Shown here one piece after another: positions 8,856-18,378 of a stretch of DNA of 41,294 nucleotides; position 1 is the first letter of the stretch; each line of letters starts with the position of its first letter. Location of the stretch: assembly GCF_010692325.1 (NCBI RefSeq), contig NZ_JAAHHW010000056.1:1-41294 (forward strand). The letters are read 5' to 3'. Below the pieces are notes generated by a model. The model had not been told where the DNA came from. It saw only the letters and a list, made by a program, of their open reading frames with translations, and made no database searches. Position numbers and translations under genes: made by a program. This stretch comes from Moorena sp. SIO3I8. Its GTDB lineage: Bacteria; Cyanobacteriota; Cyanobacteriia; Cyanobacteriales; Coleofasciculaceae.

Positions 8856-10020
8856 ATTCTGCCGTGCGTCCTTTTTGTGGGAATATTCCTGAAGGTCTCA
8901 CTTGTAAAAAGGTAATAATTAAAGCGAAAACCATAACTTTTGCCATACTGGTGGTCGCAAAGAAGGTAAAGAAGTCCGTTACCGGTTTCAGGAACTCTAC
9001 TGGCATCAACATAAAGGCTATGCTTCCCGAACCAATCAGATAGGTAAGTGTACCAATTGCGAGGGCGGCTATTATGCTTCCGAATAAGTTTCCGACACCG
9101 CCAACTACTACCACCATAAAGGTATCGACGATATAATTTTGACCAGTATTGGGACCAACAGAACCTAGTAATGTAATCGCACAACCTGCTACACCAGCTA
9201 AACCAGAACCTAGGGCAAATGTTAACGCATCTACCGTTTCTGTAGGGATACCTAAGCAAGCACTCATACTGCGATTTTGGGTAACAGCTCGAATCCTTAA
9301 TCCCCAACTGGAGCGATTTAAGAACCAGTAGGTTCCCAATAGACAAATAATCGTCAAAATAATGATAAAGATCCGGGCATAGGGCAATTGGAAGTTACCA
9401 ATGGGAAATCCCCCTTGAAGCCATGCTGGTGGAGTCACGTCTACATTTCTGGCACTAAACCAAGGTCGAGTAATTGCCCGTTGACCCGTTTGTCCTAACA
9501 ACACCCCAGTTACGATGGCAATTCCTAGAGATAAGAATACCATCAAAGCGATCGCCCAATTGCGAATTCTCTGCCAATCTAAACGACGGCTTAGAACCCA
9601 CCTTGACCCAAAAAACAGCAGGCAAAATACCCCAATCCCAATCACCAATACCCAATTTACACTGCGGACAAACTGCCGCAATATCAAACTTACCCCCCAA
9701 GTAGCGAGAAGGGTTTCCAACGGTCGCCCATATAGATAACGAATCACCCCCCTCTCTAATACCAGTCCTACCAACGCTGCCACCAGAAAAGCTATGGGCA
9801 GGGCAAAAAATATATAGACATTAAACAACGAATCGCCCAAAAAGGCTTTAAAGGTATTTTGGACAACATAAGTTGTATAAGCGCCCAACATCATTAACTC
9901 GCCGTGAGCAAGATTAATCACGCCCATCAGTCCAAAGACAACCGCTAGTCCTAGGGCAGCAATCAGTAGCACTGAGCCAATACTAATCCCGTTAAAAATT
10001 CCTTCTAAAAGTGGCAGCAC
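8851..10020 (-). CDS. urtB: urea ABC transporter permease UrtB
   Basis: A 389-residue polytopic permease of the LivH/UrtB class. The N-terminus has IGSVLLIAALGLAVVFGLMG followed by the conserved VINLAHGELMMLGAYTTY. Later motifs are LRIRAVTQNRSMSACLGI, the EAA-like cytoplasmic loop, and VVGGVGNLFGSIIAALAIG. It forms the membrane channel with UrtC. The start is a GTG at 10020; no better in-frame ATG is seen. The stop codon TAG at 8851-8853 falls inside the terminal repeat of miniature element copy E, so the last residues (TAEL) lie directly at the element border. Confidence 0.92.
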   Translation of the reverse strand: MLPLLEGIFNGISIGSVLLIAALGLAVVFGLMGVINLAHGELMMLGAYTTYVVQNTFKAFLGDSLFNVYIFFALPIAFLVAALVGLVLERGVIRYLYGRPLETLLATWGVSLILRQFVRSVNWVLVIGIGVFCLLFFGSRWVLSRRLDWQRIRNWAIALMVFLSLGIAIVTGVLLGQTGQRAITRPWFSARNVDVTPPAWLQGGFPIGNFQLPYARIFIIILTIICLLGTYWFLNRSSWGLRIRAVTQNRSMSACLGIPTETVDALTFALGSGLAGVAGCAITLLGSVGPNTGQNYIVDTFMVVVVGGVGNLFGSIIAALAIGTLTYLIGSGSIAFMLMPVEFLKPVTDFFTFFATTSMAKVMVFALIITFLQVRPSGIFPQKGRTAEL

Positions 10021-10207
10021 AATTTAATAATTAACTATGAATTATGAAGGATAAATGATGAATTATTGAGGATGAATTATGAATGGTGAAAACTACTTTA
10101 TTTTTATGTTTTTGAAGTTTACATTAAGCACTCAACACTCAACTAACAAAACTCGATTTTAAATGCTAAGTAGTTTACTTCATAGGTCATAATTCATCCT
10201 TGATCAC

Positions 10208-11500
10208 TTATGCTTTCTCCTTTTTGTACTTTCCTCCCTTATTGGGATCAGTCCAGTCACACCCATACCCTTTCGTTTCCGCTACATATTGATTCCAGGG
10301 GATGGGAGAAACTGGTTTAGGTGTGGATGAGACAATTTTGAACTGACCATCGGCTTGGATTTCACCAATGCGCACTGTCTTAGAGATGTGATGATTCGGA
10401 TACATCTCTACTGGTCCTTCTGGTGCGCCAAATTTTTGACCGATAGCAGCTTTGCGCACAGGCTCTAGGTCAGTAGTTCCAGCTTGCTCTACCGCCTGCT
10501 TCCATAGGTAAACCATAATGTAAGCGGCTTCCATGGGGTCGTTGGTTACCCGGTCTTCGCCATACTCGGCTTTGAAGGCTTCCACAAACTGCTTATTATC
10601 GAGGCTATCGACAGATTGGAAGTAGTTCCAGGCGGCGTACTGACCAATTAGAAATTCTGGACCGATCTGCCGGACTTCCTCTTCTGCAATACTCACCGAC
10701 ATCGTGGGATATTTATCTGGAGTGAGTCCAGCACCCTTGAGTTGTTTGAAGAAAGCGACGTTACTATCCCCGTTGAGACTGTTAAAGATTACGCCACCAT
10801 CTGGTAGTGCGGCTTTAATCTTAGAAATGATCGGGGTAACTTCTGTATTACCAAGGGGAAGGTAATCCTCGCCCACGGTCTCTCCACCCAGAGCTTTGAG
10901 TTGCTCCTTAATAATTGTGTTAGCGGTGCGAGGGAAAACATAATCCGAGCCCACTAAGAAAAACTTTTTGCCCTTGTTTTCCAGCAACCACTCTACCGCT
11001 GGCTCAATCTGCTGATTTGGTGCAGCACCTGTGTAGAAAATATTCTTGGAACATTCCTGCCCTTCGTACTGCACAGGATACCACAGCATATGGTCTTTGG
11101 ATTCAAACACTGGTAGCACAGCCTTACGACTAGCCGATGTCCAGCAACCAAAAATAGTAACGACTTGATCCTTATCAATCAGTTTGGCCGCTTTCTCAGC
11201 AAAGGTTGGCCAGTCAGACGCACCATCTTCAACAATAGGCTCAATTTTCTTGCCTAATACTCCCCCAGCTTCATTAATCTCCTTGATAGCAAGCTTTTCA
11301 GCTTCCACCACAGTAGTCTCACTAATTGCCATGGTGCCAGTCAGGGAGTGGAGAATACCCACTTTGATCGTGTCTTCCCCACCAGCACTAGCCTCTGAAG
11401 GACCCGAGCTGTCTTCAGCGCAAGCCTTCAACAGAAGACTGGTTCCCAATGCTGCCGAGCTATAAAGCAGAAATTTACGTCGTCCTAATCCACTTACCAT
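10208..11500 (-). CDS. urtA: urea ABC transporter substrate-binding lipoprotein UrtA
   Basis: A 430-residue periplasmic binding protein of the amide/urea-binding family (type I fold, Peripla_BP_5/6-like). The N-terminus has a twin-arginine motif (GRRKFLLY), a hydrophobic stretch and the lipobox LLKAC with Cys27, indicating Tat export and lipid anchoring. The mature part begins with a Ser/Gly/Glu linker, then IKVGILHSLTGTMAISE, typical of UrtA/AmiC-like proteins. It captures urea for UrtBC. It is first in the operon, with an NtcA-type promoter about 70-110 bp upstream. About 187 bp containing short ATGAATTATGA-type repeats separate it from urtB. Confidence 0.95.
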   Translation of the reverse strand: MVSGLGRRKFLLYSSAALGTSLLLKACAEDSSGPSEASAGGEDTIKVGILHSLTGTMAISETTVVEAEKLAIKEINEAGGVLGKKIEPIVEDGASDWPTFAEKAAKLIDKDQVVTIFGCWTSASRKAVLPVFESKDHMLWYPVQYEGQECSKNIFYTGAAPNQQIEPAVEWLLENKGKKFFLVGSDYVFPRTANTIIKEQLKALGGETVGEDYLPLGNTEVTPIISKIKAALPDGGVIFNSLNGDSNVAFFKQLKGAGLTPDKYPTMSVSIAEEEVRQIGPEFLIGQYAAWNYFQSVDSLDNKQFVEAFKAEYGEDRVTNDPMEAAYIMVYLWKQAVEQAGTTDLEPVRKAAIGQKFGAPEGPVEMYPNHHISKTVRIGEIQADGQFKIVSSTPKPVSPIPWNQYVAETKGYGCDWTDPNKGGKYKKEKA

Positions 11501-11567
11501 ACTTTCGTACCATCCTCTACCAAATTTAGGTGTAGCCTCATTGAAAAAATTGCGAAGCTAGGGTGTG

Positions 11568-11609
11568 ATATTAGACCTACGATGACAAGTAAACTGTTAA
11601 GTAGGATAC
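11568..11609 (-). promoter_or_regulatory. NtcA-activated type promoter for the urt operon
   Basis: On the minus strand, GTATCCTACTTAAC (11596-11609) is extended by flanking T and A to TGT-N10-ACA, close to the NtcA consensus GTA-N8-TAC. Exactly 22 bases further on is TAATAT (11568-11573), a good TAN3T -10 box. This spacing is the textbook class II NtcA promoter arrangement. It would start transcription about 60 bases before the urtA ATG, matching known nitrogen control of urt operons. One consensus base differs (AAC for TAC). Confidence 0.7.
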
Positions 11610-11991
11610 AAACAAGCTAAATTTTCCAGCAGTTCATGAAAGATTGACATTTTTTAACATTTTTTTGGATCAGATCTACCCATGCTGAGCACTAAGTATT
11701 CACATTCTGTTAATCAACTCTTTACAGCCTGGATAAGCAAAACCTCCTTTACAAAAGCAAGAGAGAGCAAGCGAAGCCAGTACCTGTTACTATGGTTCAA
11801 TAACTTCGAAAAAAGCATAGTTTTGCCTAAAAATAGCATGTTGAAGTCATTAGGCATCACCTATTCATGTTTTATTGCTCAACTTATAAACTTACTGTTG
11901 TCTTGTAACTCAGTGTACAGATTGACCATAAGGTTGATGTATTAATAAACACGCTTCGGCTCATCGGCTAACATTTGGCGAGATTTAAGCT
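11610..11991. other. intergenic region between divergent urtA and histidine kinase gene
   Basis: The far upstream part of the urt promoter and the leader of the kinase gene. An 87-codon open frame from 11682 has no ribosome site and no recognisable content, so it is not called. No clear promoter for the kinase gene was identified. Confidence 0.5.
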
Positions 11992-13773
11992 TTGTCAGGG
12001 GAGAATTTCCAAGGATTTCACACTGGATGTCACCCTAACTCAGGGGCATCCAGAATCAGCTGGATCAATCAATTCCTAGCCAGTGCAAGCATTAGGCAGA
12101 AAGTTTTTGTTGGGTATGCACTCTCCATTGGTTTGGCAATTTTGGGAACAACGACTGGATTAGGGATTGGCCAGCATTACCAAAAGGCAGCACTGGCTGA
12201 ACTCACTCGTTCCCAAAAACAAGAACATCTCCTGAAAAATTTACAAATCGCGATTTTAGACTTACGTTCCTATGCCTACTTAGGTGCGCTTGACCTTGGC
12301 GAATTAAATTCCCTAAAGGTGCGCGTTCGGGTCGCACCTCCTGTTGCTGTTCCCATGGAAGACCTACAGCTGGTTCAAGAGAAAATTGACCAAGCTCAGC
12401 AACTGCTGTTGGAAGCGGAAGAGTTTGTCAGAGAGTTTGAGACCTGTTCTCATACGAATACCAATCAGTTACTGGATTTAGTGAAGACCAACAGGATCAT
12501 TATTGATGCCTACAAGACTCTGATTCAATCCCTGTTGTCGGAAATAGAGTCTGGAAACTTACCCTTAGGTGCGCTTAAACTTGCCCAAAGGCAACTGTTG
12601 GAACAGAACAATCCTGAATTAACCACTGCCCTAGAAAGCTTTTTTGAGAAGTCAGACCAGCTGATTAGAGCAGCTCAAGTCAAACAGACGCAAGCCTTGA
12701 GTGCCCTCAAGCGTGCTGAGCAGTGCTGCTTTGGGATCATCTACAGCAGTATGATCGCCTCAGTTGCGATCGCAATCCTATTAGCTATTCATACCAGTAA
12801 TGCGATCGCACAGCGACTCAAAAGCCTGACTGAGATCACCGAACAGGTCAAACAGGAGTCTAACTTCACCCTGCAAGCACCAGTCACGACCCGAGATGAA
12901 GTGGGTGTCTTAGCCACTTCTCTCAATCAGCTGATTCACGGTATGGCTGACTACACCCACGAACTCCAGCAAACGGAAATCCAGCTGATTCAAAACGAAA
13001 AAATGTCCAGTTTGGGTACTATGGTGGCTGGTATTGCCCATGAAATGAACAATCCGATCAACTTTATCTACGGCAATCTGTTCTTTGCCAGTGATTATAT
13101 TGAGGATTTACTCTCTCTGGTGGAACTCTATCAGCAGTATTATCCCAACCCTGACCCAGAGATTCAAAATCAGCTAGAAGAGATTGATCTGGAATTTTTG
13201 GCCCAAGACTTGCCTAAAATCATCGCTTCCATGAAAGGGGGAGCTGAGCGCATTCGTGAAATTGTGCTTTCGATGAGGAATTTTTCCCGATTGGATGAAG
13301 CCAAGATCAAACCGGTTAACATCCATGAAGGAATTGACAATACCCTCGTTCTGCTCAGCAACCGTCTCAAGCCAGGGATTGAGGTGATCAAGCAGTATGG
13401 GGATTTACCTTTGGTGGATTGCTACCCAGCTCAACTGAATCAGGTATTTATGAGTATCTTGGAAAATGCCCTTGATGCTATAGAACACAAGAGTGTCGAA
13501 TCTTGCCCATCCCCAGTCTTCACCATTCGGATTCAAACTGAGCTAGTTGACCAAAACTGGGTAGTTATCCGAATCGCTGACAATGGCCCTGGGATTGCCG
13601 CAGCAATTAAAGACCGGATCTTTGACCCATTTTTCACTACCAAAGACCCAGGTAAGGGAACTGGCTTGGGACTGGCCATTAGCTACCAAATTATTACCCA
13701 CCATCGGGGGAAAATTGAGGTGGCTTCAGAACCAGCTCAGGGAGCCGAGTTTGTCATTAGTTTGCCAATATAG
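11992..13773 (+). CDS. membrane-bound sensor histidine kinase with HAMP domain
   Basis: About 593 residues. Transmembrane segment 1 is near residues 38-58 ([17 protein letters not shown]). A roughly 190-residue extracytoplasmic helical sensor follows, then transmembrane segment 2 near 245-265 and a HAMP linker ([20 protein letters not shown]). The phospho-acceptor motif is [16 protein letters not shown] with His350. The ATPase domain shows N box ([17 protein letters not shown]), G1 (IADNGPGI) and G2 ([11 protein letters not shown]). No receiver domain is present and no response regulator adjoins, so it is an orphan kinase. The frame opens with TTG at 11992 directly after an in-frame stop, and no ATG exists before the first membrane segment, so the start is uncertain. 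The sensor region includes an inserted short palindrome (12317-12339). Confidence 0.88.
   Translation: MSGENFQGFHTGCHPNSGASRISWINQFLASASIRQKVFVGYALSIGLAILGTTTGLGIGQHYQKAALAELTRSQKQEHLLKNLQIAILDLRSYAYLGALDLGELNSLKVRVRVAPPVAVPMEDLQLVQEKIDQAQQLLLEAEEFVREFETCSHTNTNQLLDLVKTNRIIIDAYKTLIQSLLSEIESGNLPLGALKLAQRQLLEQNNPELTTALESFFEKSDQLIRAAQVKQTQALSALKRAEQCCFGIIYSSMIASVAIAILLAIHTSNAIAQRLKSLTEITEQVKQESNFTLQAPVTTRDEVGVLATSLNQLIHGMADYTHELQQTEIQLIQNEKMSSLGTMVAGIAHEMNNPINFIYGNLFFASDYIEDLLSLVELYQQYYPNPDPEIQNQLEEIDLEFLAQDLPKIIASMKGGAERIREIVLSMRNFSRLDEAKIKPVNIHEGIDNTLVLLSNRLKPGIEVIKQYGDLPLVDCYPAQLNQVFMSILENALDAIEHKSVESCPSPVFTIRIQTELVDQNWVVIRIADNGPGIAAAIKDRIFDPFFTTKDPGKGTGLGLAISYQIITHHRGKIEVASEPAQGAEFVISLPI
12317..12339. 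repeat. AGGTGCG palindrome inside the kinase gene
   Basis: AGGTGCG, a nine-base spacer, then CGCACCT. In frame it encodes KVRVRVAP in the sensor region. The same arms bound the 78-bp palindrome at 20367-20444, and AGGTGCGCTT also occurs near 12284 and 12571 in this gene. Confidence 0.55.
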
Positions 13774-13907
13774 TTGTGCCTAGGTGCTGACAGAGTACTG
13801 TCACGAGTCAACTATATAAGTAATATTTTGTATCAAAGACTACAAACACCTGGTCAGAGCTTTGTTACTTTCATCCATTAGACTGATGACAGGTGTGAGT
13901 GAGAACA

Positions 13908-15524
13908 ATGAATAAACAATTACGCTCGATGTTACTGATGAGTCCATTGATGTTGGTATCCCAATGGGCAGCATCTGAGGTTGCGATCGCACAAGAGGTT
14001 TCAGAAATCATTGATTCAGTAAACCGGTCGCAAATGCCTGCACAATCAAAGCAGGTGTCGGTTGATAAACTCATCAAACAGAGTAAACAAGAGTCAGCTT
14101 CCATGGGTCAAGTCACCAGTGTTTCCCAACTGCGTGATGTATCTCCTGGAGACTGGGCTTATGAAGCGCTACGGAGTTTAGTAGAGCGCTACGGTTGTAT
14201 TGCAGGATACCCCAATCGCACGTTTCGTGGGAATCGGGCAACAACCCGGTATGAATTTGCCGCTGGTTTAAATGCTTGCTTGAACCAAATTGAGCGTTTA
14301 ATTGCTGCGTCTACCGCTGATTTTATCACTCGTGAAGACTTAGAAACCCTGCAACGGCTGATTCAGGAGTTTGAATCAGAATTGGCTACTCTCGGTGCAC
14401 GAGTCGATAACTTAGAAGGACGGGTGGCATTTTTAGAAGACCATCAGTTTTCTACCACCACCAAGCTAGAAGGGGAAGTGGTCTTCTCTATTGCCAACGC
14501 CTTTGGTGAAGACAGTGACAACCAAGTCGTGTTCCAAGACCGGGTACGTTTAGCGTTTGTCTCCAGTTTCACCGGTAAAGATGCGCTCTACACCCGTCTG
14601 GATGCCGGTAATGCAGCTACCTTTGATGGCACAGACCAAGGTGCCTTTACTTACAGCTTTGACAGCGGCAACGATCTGGGTATTGGTTGGCTAGCCTACT
14701 ACTTCCCGATTGGGGATAATATTGATGTTTATCTGCCAGCTGCGTTTCCCCTTTGGCAAGATTTCGTCCCCACCATCAGCCCCTACCTGGATGACTTCAC
14801 TGGTGCTAGTGGTGTTCTTTCCAGCTATGCTGAATCTAGCCCCATCTATAAAATTGGTTTAGGCGCAGGTGGTGGACTAGGCATCAACTTTAGCCTCGCC
14901 GATGCGGTAGTATTGAGTGCAGGTTACTTTGGTGGCAATTCCTTTGACCCCTCTGAAGGTCAGGGTTTATTCAATGGTGAGTTTTCTGCCTTAGGTCAGC
15001 TGACATTTTCCCCTAGCGACAGCTTCCAGTTAGCCTTCACCTACGTTCGTGCCTACTTCAATGACTTTGATGATGGCAACGCTATCTTTGATACAGGTGT
15101 CGGAACTGAAAACGCCAGGGCACCCTTTGGTGATGGAGCAGATGTCACTGCCAACACTAACTCCTACGGCGTAGAAGCCTCTTTTCGATTCTCTCCCAAT
15201 TTAGTAATTAATGCCTATGGTGGCTACACCGATGCTGAACAAGCTTCTGGTGGCAATGGTGATGCTGAGATTTGGTACTACGGTCTAGGACTAGCATTAC
15301 CAGACTTTGGCAAAGAAGGTAACTTACTTGGTATAATCGCTGGTTCTGAGCCTTATGTTGGTGGTGATGATGATACCGCCATTCATGTTGAAGGCTTCTA
15401 CAAGTATCAGGTAAATGATAATATCTCGATTACTCCCGGATTAATCTGGATTGCTGCTCCATTTGGAGACAGTGATAACGAGGATGTCGTGATTGGTGCT
15501 TTGAGAACTACATTCAAATTCTAA
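13908..15524 (+). CDS. SLH-domain outer membrane porin (OprB/Som type)
   Basis: 538 residues from the ATG at 13908, chosen over the GTG at 13899 because it opens a standard signal peptide (LRSMLLMSPLMLVSQWAASE, cleavage likely after AIA). An SLH domain follows at about 65-125 (VSQLRDVSPGDWAYEALRSL, GCIAGYPNRTFRGNRATTRYEFA), which binds the periplasmic peptidoglycan layer in cyanobacteria. A short coiled coil (TLGARVDNLEGRVAFLED) leads into a beta-barrel of the carbohydrate-selective OprB family, ending in Phe (TTFKF), as usual for outer membrane proteins. It forms a passive channel in the outer membrane. The gene appears to be transcribed alone, downstream of the kinase gene. Confidence 0.9.
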   Translation: MNKQLRSMLLMSPLMLVSQWAASEVAIAQEVSEIIDSVNRSQMPAQSKQVSVDKLIKQSKQESASMGQVTSVSQLRDVSPGDWAYEALRSLVERYGCIAGYPNRTFRGNRATTRYEFAAGLNACLNQIERLIAASTADFITREDLETLQRLIQEFESELATLGARVDNLEGRVAFLEDHQFSTTTKLEGEVVFSIANAFGEDSDNQVVFQDRVRLAFVSSFTGKDALYTRLDAGNAATFDGTDQGAFTYSFDSGNDLGIGWLAYYFPIGDNIDVYLPAAFPLWQDFVPTISPYLDDFTGASGVLSSYAESSPIYKIGLGAGGGLGINFSLADAVVLSAGYFGGNSFDPSEGQGLFNGEFSALGQLTFSPSDSFQLAFTYVRAYFNDFDDGNAIFDTGVGTENARAPFGDGADVTANTNSYGVEASFRFSPNLVINAYGGYTDAEQASGGNGDAEIWYYGLGLALPDFGKEGNLLGIIAGSEPYVGGDDDTAIHVEGFYKYQVNDNISITPGLIWIAAPFGDSDNEDVVIGALRTTFKF

Positions 15525-15536
15525 GACCTAATCCCA

Positions 15537-15669
15537 AGTCCGGTTAATTACTTATAATACGGTAGAGCTCATGGCTGTGACTTAAAAATTGAAAATTGAA
15601 AATTGAAAATTGAAAATGATCAACTTTCAAGTCACGAAAAGCCAAGACTTATAAGAAGTTAACCGGGCT
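15537..15669. mobile_element. miniature inverted-repeat element with AAAATTG core
   Basis: Left AGTCCGGTTAATTACTTATA and right (reverse) AGCCCGGTTAACTTCTTATA are terminal inverted repeats of about 21 bp. A second, inner inverted pair is GGCTGTGACTT / AAGTCACGAAAAGCC. The centre has four to five GAAAATT heptamers. No coding capacity. It lies 12 bp past the porin stop codon. Like the TATAGCG family it combines inverted ends with a heptamer core, but the ends differ. Confidence 0.55.
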
Positions 15670-15688
15670 CCCTATCAGCACATTATTG

Positions 15689-15719
15689 GTAAGCATATGC
15701 GCTACGCGCATATGCTTAC
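15689..15719. repeat. perfect 14-bp stem hairpin
   Basis: GTAAGCATATGCGC, loop TAC, then GCGCATATGCTTAC. A perfect palindrome with a three-base loop about 165 bp after the porin gene. No T run follows, so it is more likely a short palindromic repeat than a simple terminator. Confidence 0.7.
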
Positions 15720-15762
15720 AACGTGACTATTTCTTTGATTCCATTGATCACGAAGGGGTCAG

Positions 15763-15939
15763 ATGGCAGGACAAGGAAAAGGTATCCAGCCTGGTGATTA
15801 CCTGATTCTGCGGCATCGCTCTAATAATTTTCGCTATCCCATTGATATCGACGTTAACAACTCTCCTGAAAAGTACCAATTATTTTCCCTTACCCAAAAA
15901 CATCCTACAACAGGCTGTGTCAGAATAGTCATTGATTGA
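15763..15939 (+). CDS. possible small protein, 58 residues
   Basis: An ATG-initiated frame of 58 codons that begins MAGQGKGIQPGDYLILRHRS and ends CVRIVID. The composition looks protein-like (GD-Y-L-I beta pattern, no low complexity), but no family is recognised and no clear Shine-Dalgarno sequence precedes it. It might instead be the remnant of a longer gene. Isolated between the porin and an AT-rich gap. Confidence 0.35.
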   Translation: MAGQGKGIQPGDYLILRHRSNNFRYPIDIDVNNSPEKYQLFSLTQKHPTTGCVRIVID

Positions 15940-16428
15940 ACTAAAGACTGATATAGATTTTGATGACTTTGAGGAAATGGTTGGCTATAGTATAGGATAA
16001 AACTATAAAATCTATTTTCAAAAAAACTTTTATAACAAACTGAACAAAGAATTGATATCTATGAACTAGGAGTTTTATTGATTAAATTCAAATATCAATC
16101 TTATTTGAAATCCAAAAATTAACAAAACAAAAAACTATCAAATTTGTTACCGGTAAAATGTAGGTTGATATATATGGCAATATTACTAAATTTTATCTAT
16201 AATTATTAGTTAAAACTTTTCAAATAGGAATGACCTGGAAAAACCGCCTATTATTTGGTTTATCTGCCATTAAATCTGCCATTACTCTTATGGTAAAATC
16301 TAAGATTCATGGTTCATAGTTCATTGCAACAGTACTAATGAAAACTAATGAACCATGGATAATGAACCATGGATAATTATCCAGCCCACAACCCCCATAA
16401 AAATCCGTTTGGAACACTGACCGATGGT
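15940..16428. other. AT-rich intergenic region without recognised genes
   Basis: Mostly AT-rich DNA. Around 16308-16376 are short ATGAACCATGGATA repeats and their inverted form CATGGTTCATAGTTCAT, a small palindromic cluster. A 134-codon leftward frame covering 16307-16711 is judged spurious. Confidence 0.5.
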
Positions 16429-16563
16429 CTAGCTCAAGACATAGACAAGTTTCACGTCTGAGGGTGACAAATTGACAGGCTGTTGAGAGTCTGGTGGTGT
16501 CAGGTTTGCAATTAGGTGAAGCAATAAAGTGAGCATGGCGGCTTGAATTAGTCTTTTGAACAT
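16429..16563 (-). CDS. possible small exported peptide
   Basis: A 44-residue frame that begins MFKRLIQAAMLTLLLHLIAN and continues with a polar Pro/Asp/Ser-rich tail to YVLS. A strong Shine-Dalgarno sequence AGGAGA stands seven bases before the ATG, which is why it is called although short. The basic start and hydrophobic core look like a signal peptide or a small membrane peptide. No family is recognised. It lies on the same strand as, and about 145 bp downstream of, the GTPase gene. Confidence 0.45.
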   Translation of the reverse strand: MFKRLIQAAMLTLLLHLIANLTPPDSQQPVNLSPSDVKLVYVLS

Positions 16564-16707
16564 GGGTCTTCTCCTGAATCGCGATGGGCTGGCAGTGATT
16601 TTTCTCTGTTGAATATCTACACATGCCCAATCTACGACTCCGGTAAAAAACTTGCCAGGTGTAAAATTTAGGTAAAATTAGGGAAAAGGTTAAGGAATTA
16701 AGTTTTA

Positions 16708-18144
16708 TCACTCTCCTAGCTGTCTTTCCAATTCTTGCCGCAGACGAAAAACAATAGTGTCTGGCTCCACCCGGTCTAGAATTTCTTTAATGACGGTACT
16801 TGCTCCTAGTGGTCCGAAAGAGCAACCTTGTTCGAGATAAACCTGTGCCGCTTGACCAACAGCATAAGCCCCATAACCCGCAATTCCAGCTTGGGTAATT
16901 GCTGCCCCAGCAAAGGCACCCAAGCCACTCGGACCGATAACTACTGATGCACTCTTACCTACACCAAAAAGCACACTGGTACCCAGTTCACCTAGCAGTA
17001 AGCCTCCAGAACTGATCAAAATCTTTTGCCATAGCTTACCTGCTTCATAGCTAGTCATGGGTAGACCATACAGCCGCGCTAGAGAACGAATCATCACCAA
17101 GTCAGTCACAGTACCCCCTAAAACATCTAAAATTCCAATCGGATTGAGGGCGACTGCTAGTGCTTTGTACTTGGCAAACTGCCAGATTAAGTCTTCTGCT
17201 TCCGTTTTGTGTAACTCAATGGCTTTTTTGGCAATAGTATTCTGAGCATTGCGGGCTTGAAATAGAGCGTTGAGGGCTAAAAGTGATCGCCCTTCTCGGT
17301 TAAGTAGACTGAAAATTTTCTGTTTAAGCTGATCTACATTCGGAGGTGGAGTTTCCCATTCATAAGTCACTCTACCATCAGGCCACTCTACCCGTACTTC
17401 CATAGAAGCTGGTTCTGCTGCCACTAGAACAATCTCATCCGCTGACAACATCTTTTGTAAACGCCGATCCTTGGGACTACCGGTACCCAGTTGTTGCAAC
17501 TGTTGATAAATTGCCTCCCGGTCTTGTTCTGGATAGAGGTCAATTTTGTTAAATACCAAGATTAGAGGCTTTTGGCTTTGCCGCAGTTCACAAAGAGCTT
17601 GATATTCAGTGCGAGTGATATCACCAGCCACGACAAATAAAATTAAATCCGCTTGGGATACCACCTCCCGCGCCATCTGCGCCTTTACTTCCCCATGGAT
17701 TTCGTCCAATCCTGGAGTATCAATCAACTCCAAGAGGACTTCACTGTTGGAGCTAGGTGTCCAGCGTACCGACTTGGGCCATTGAGTGACACCGTGAATC
17801 GGACCAGTTTTAAGAATTTTTTGTCCCAGCAAAGCATTAATTACCGCTGACTTACCACGACTAACCAAACCAAAAGCGGCAATGCGAATCAATCCTTGGT
17901 CAAGTTTGTCTAAGCTAGACTGCAAAACCTCTAATTCAGTTTGCAGCAAGGCTTGCATTTCCACATCAGCAGGATTCCCCTGGGACCGATGAAAATTGCT
18001 GTACCAGGACAAGGCTTGCTGTAAACTGGCACGAGTGCGGTTGAAGAGATTTTTCTGCTGGTTGTTGGTGCCATAGGATGTCTGATTACCAGCAGCTGGT
18101 TTAGATTGGGAAGATCGAGGATAACTCAAGGTTAAATAGGGCAA
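16708..18144 (-). CDS. Era/dynamin-like GTPase with C-terminal DUF697 membrane region
   Basis: About 478 residues. The GTPase domain has G1 GLVSRGKS (residues 92-99), G3 DTPG (142-145) and G4 NKID (199-202). The P-loop is the GxxxxGKS type with Arg before GKS. The C-terminal third (about 310-460) is a hydrophobic DUF697-type region with VALNPIGILDVLGGTVTDLV and two Gly/Ala-rich segments (LLGELGTSVLFGVGKS, FAGAAITQAGIAGYGAYAVG), suggesting membrane association. Related cyanobacterial proteins are uncharacterised. The only start near the 5' end is a TTG at 18144 (or TTG at 18129), so the N-terminus is uncertain. Confidence 0.85.
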   Translation of the reverse strand: MPYLTLSYPRSSQSKPAAGNQTSYGTNNQQKNLFNRTRASLQQALSWYSNFHRSQGNPADVEMQALLQTELEVLQSSLDKLDQGLIRIAAFGLVSRGKSAVINALLGQKILKTGPIHGVTQWPKSVRWTPSSNSEVLLELIDTPGLDEIHGEVKAQMAREVVSQADLILFVVAGDITRTEYQALCELRQSQKPLILVFNKIDLYPEQDREAIYQQLQQLGTGSPKDRRLQKMLSADEIVLVAAEPASMEVRVEWPDGRVTYEWETPPPNVDQLKQKIFSLLNREGRSLLALNALFQARNAQNTIAKKAIELHKTEAEDLIWQFAKYKALAVALNPIGILDVLGGTVTDLVMIRSLARLYGLPMTSYEAGKLWQKILISSGGLLLGELGTSVLFGVGKSASVVIGPSGLGAFAGAAITQAGIAGYGAYAVGQAAQVYLEQGCSFGPLGASTVIKEILDRVEPDTIVFRLRQELERQLGE

Positions 18145-18378
18145 GACGAGTTACAGTTACTATTTTGACCTAACCGTTGATGAGAAAATACCCATTATCC
18201 GATCGCAATTACCTGATACCAAGTTGCAGTCAAAGAATAAACAAAAAGGAATTGGGAAGAGCGGAAAATTCCCCCAAGTCCTCCTGATCCCATAGGTAAA
18301 TTAAACGTCAGAAACGCAACTTGCTATAAGCCTGTAGACTAATGTGGGATTGGCGCAGGCTGATTGATGGAGGTAACT

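Noticed and set aside
8732-9346. 204-codon leftward frame overlapping urtB
   Set aside because: It is a shadow frame of urtB extended through a heptamer minisatellite, with repetitive Leu-Pro-Thr composition at its end.
11507-11520. Exact GTA-N8-TAC motif seven bases before the urtA start codon
   Set aside because: It overlaps the ribosome-binding region and has no -10 box at the right distance; the site at 11596-11609 fits NtcA promoter geometry far better.
11682-11945. 87-codon frame between urtA and the kinase gene
   Set aside because: No ribosome site, no recognisable sequence and biased AT-rich composition.
16307-16711. 134-codon leftward open frame
   Set aside because: Low protein likeness, overlaps the end of the GTPase gene by a few bases, and a better supported short frame with a strong ribosome site lies within it in another frame.
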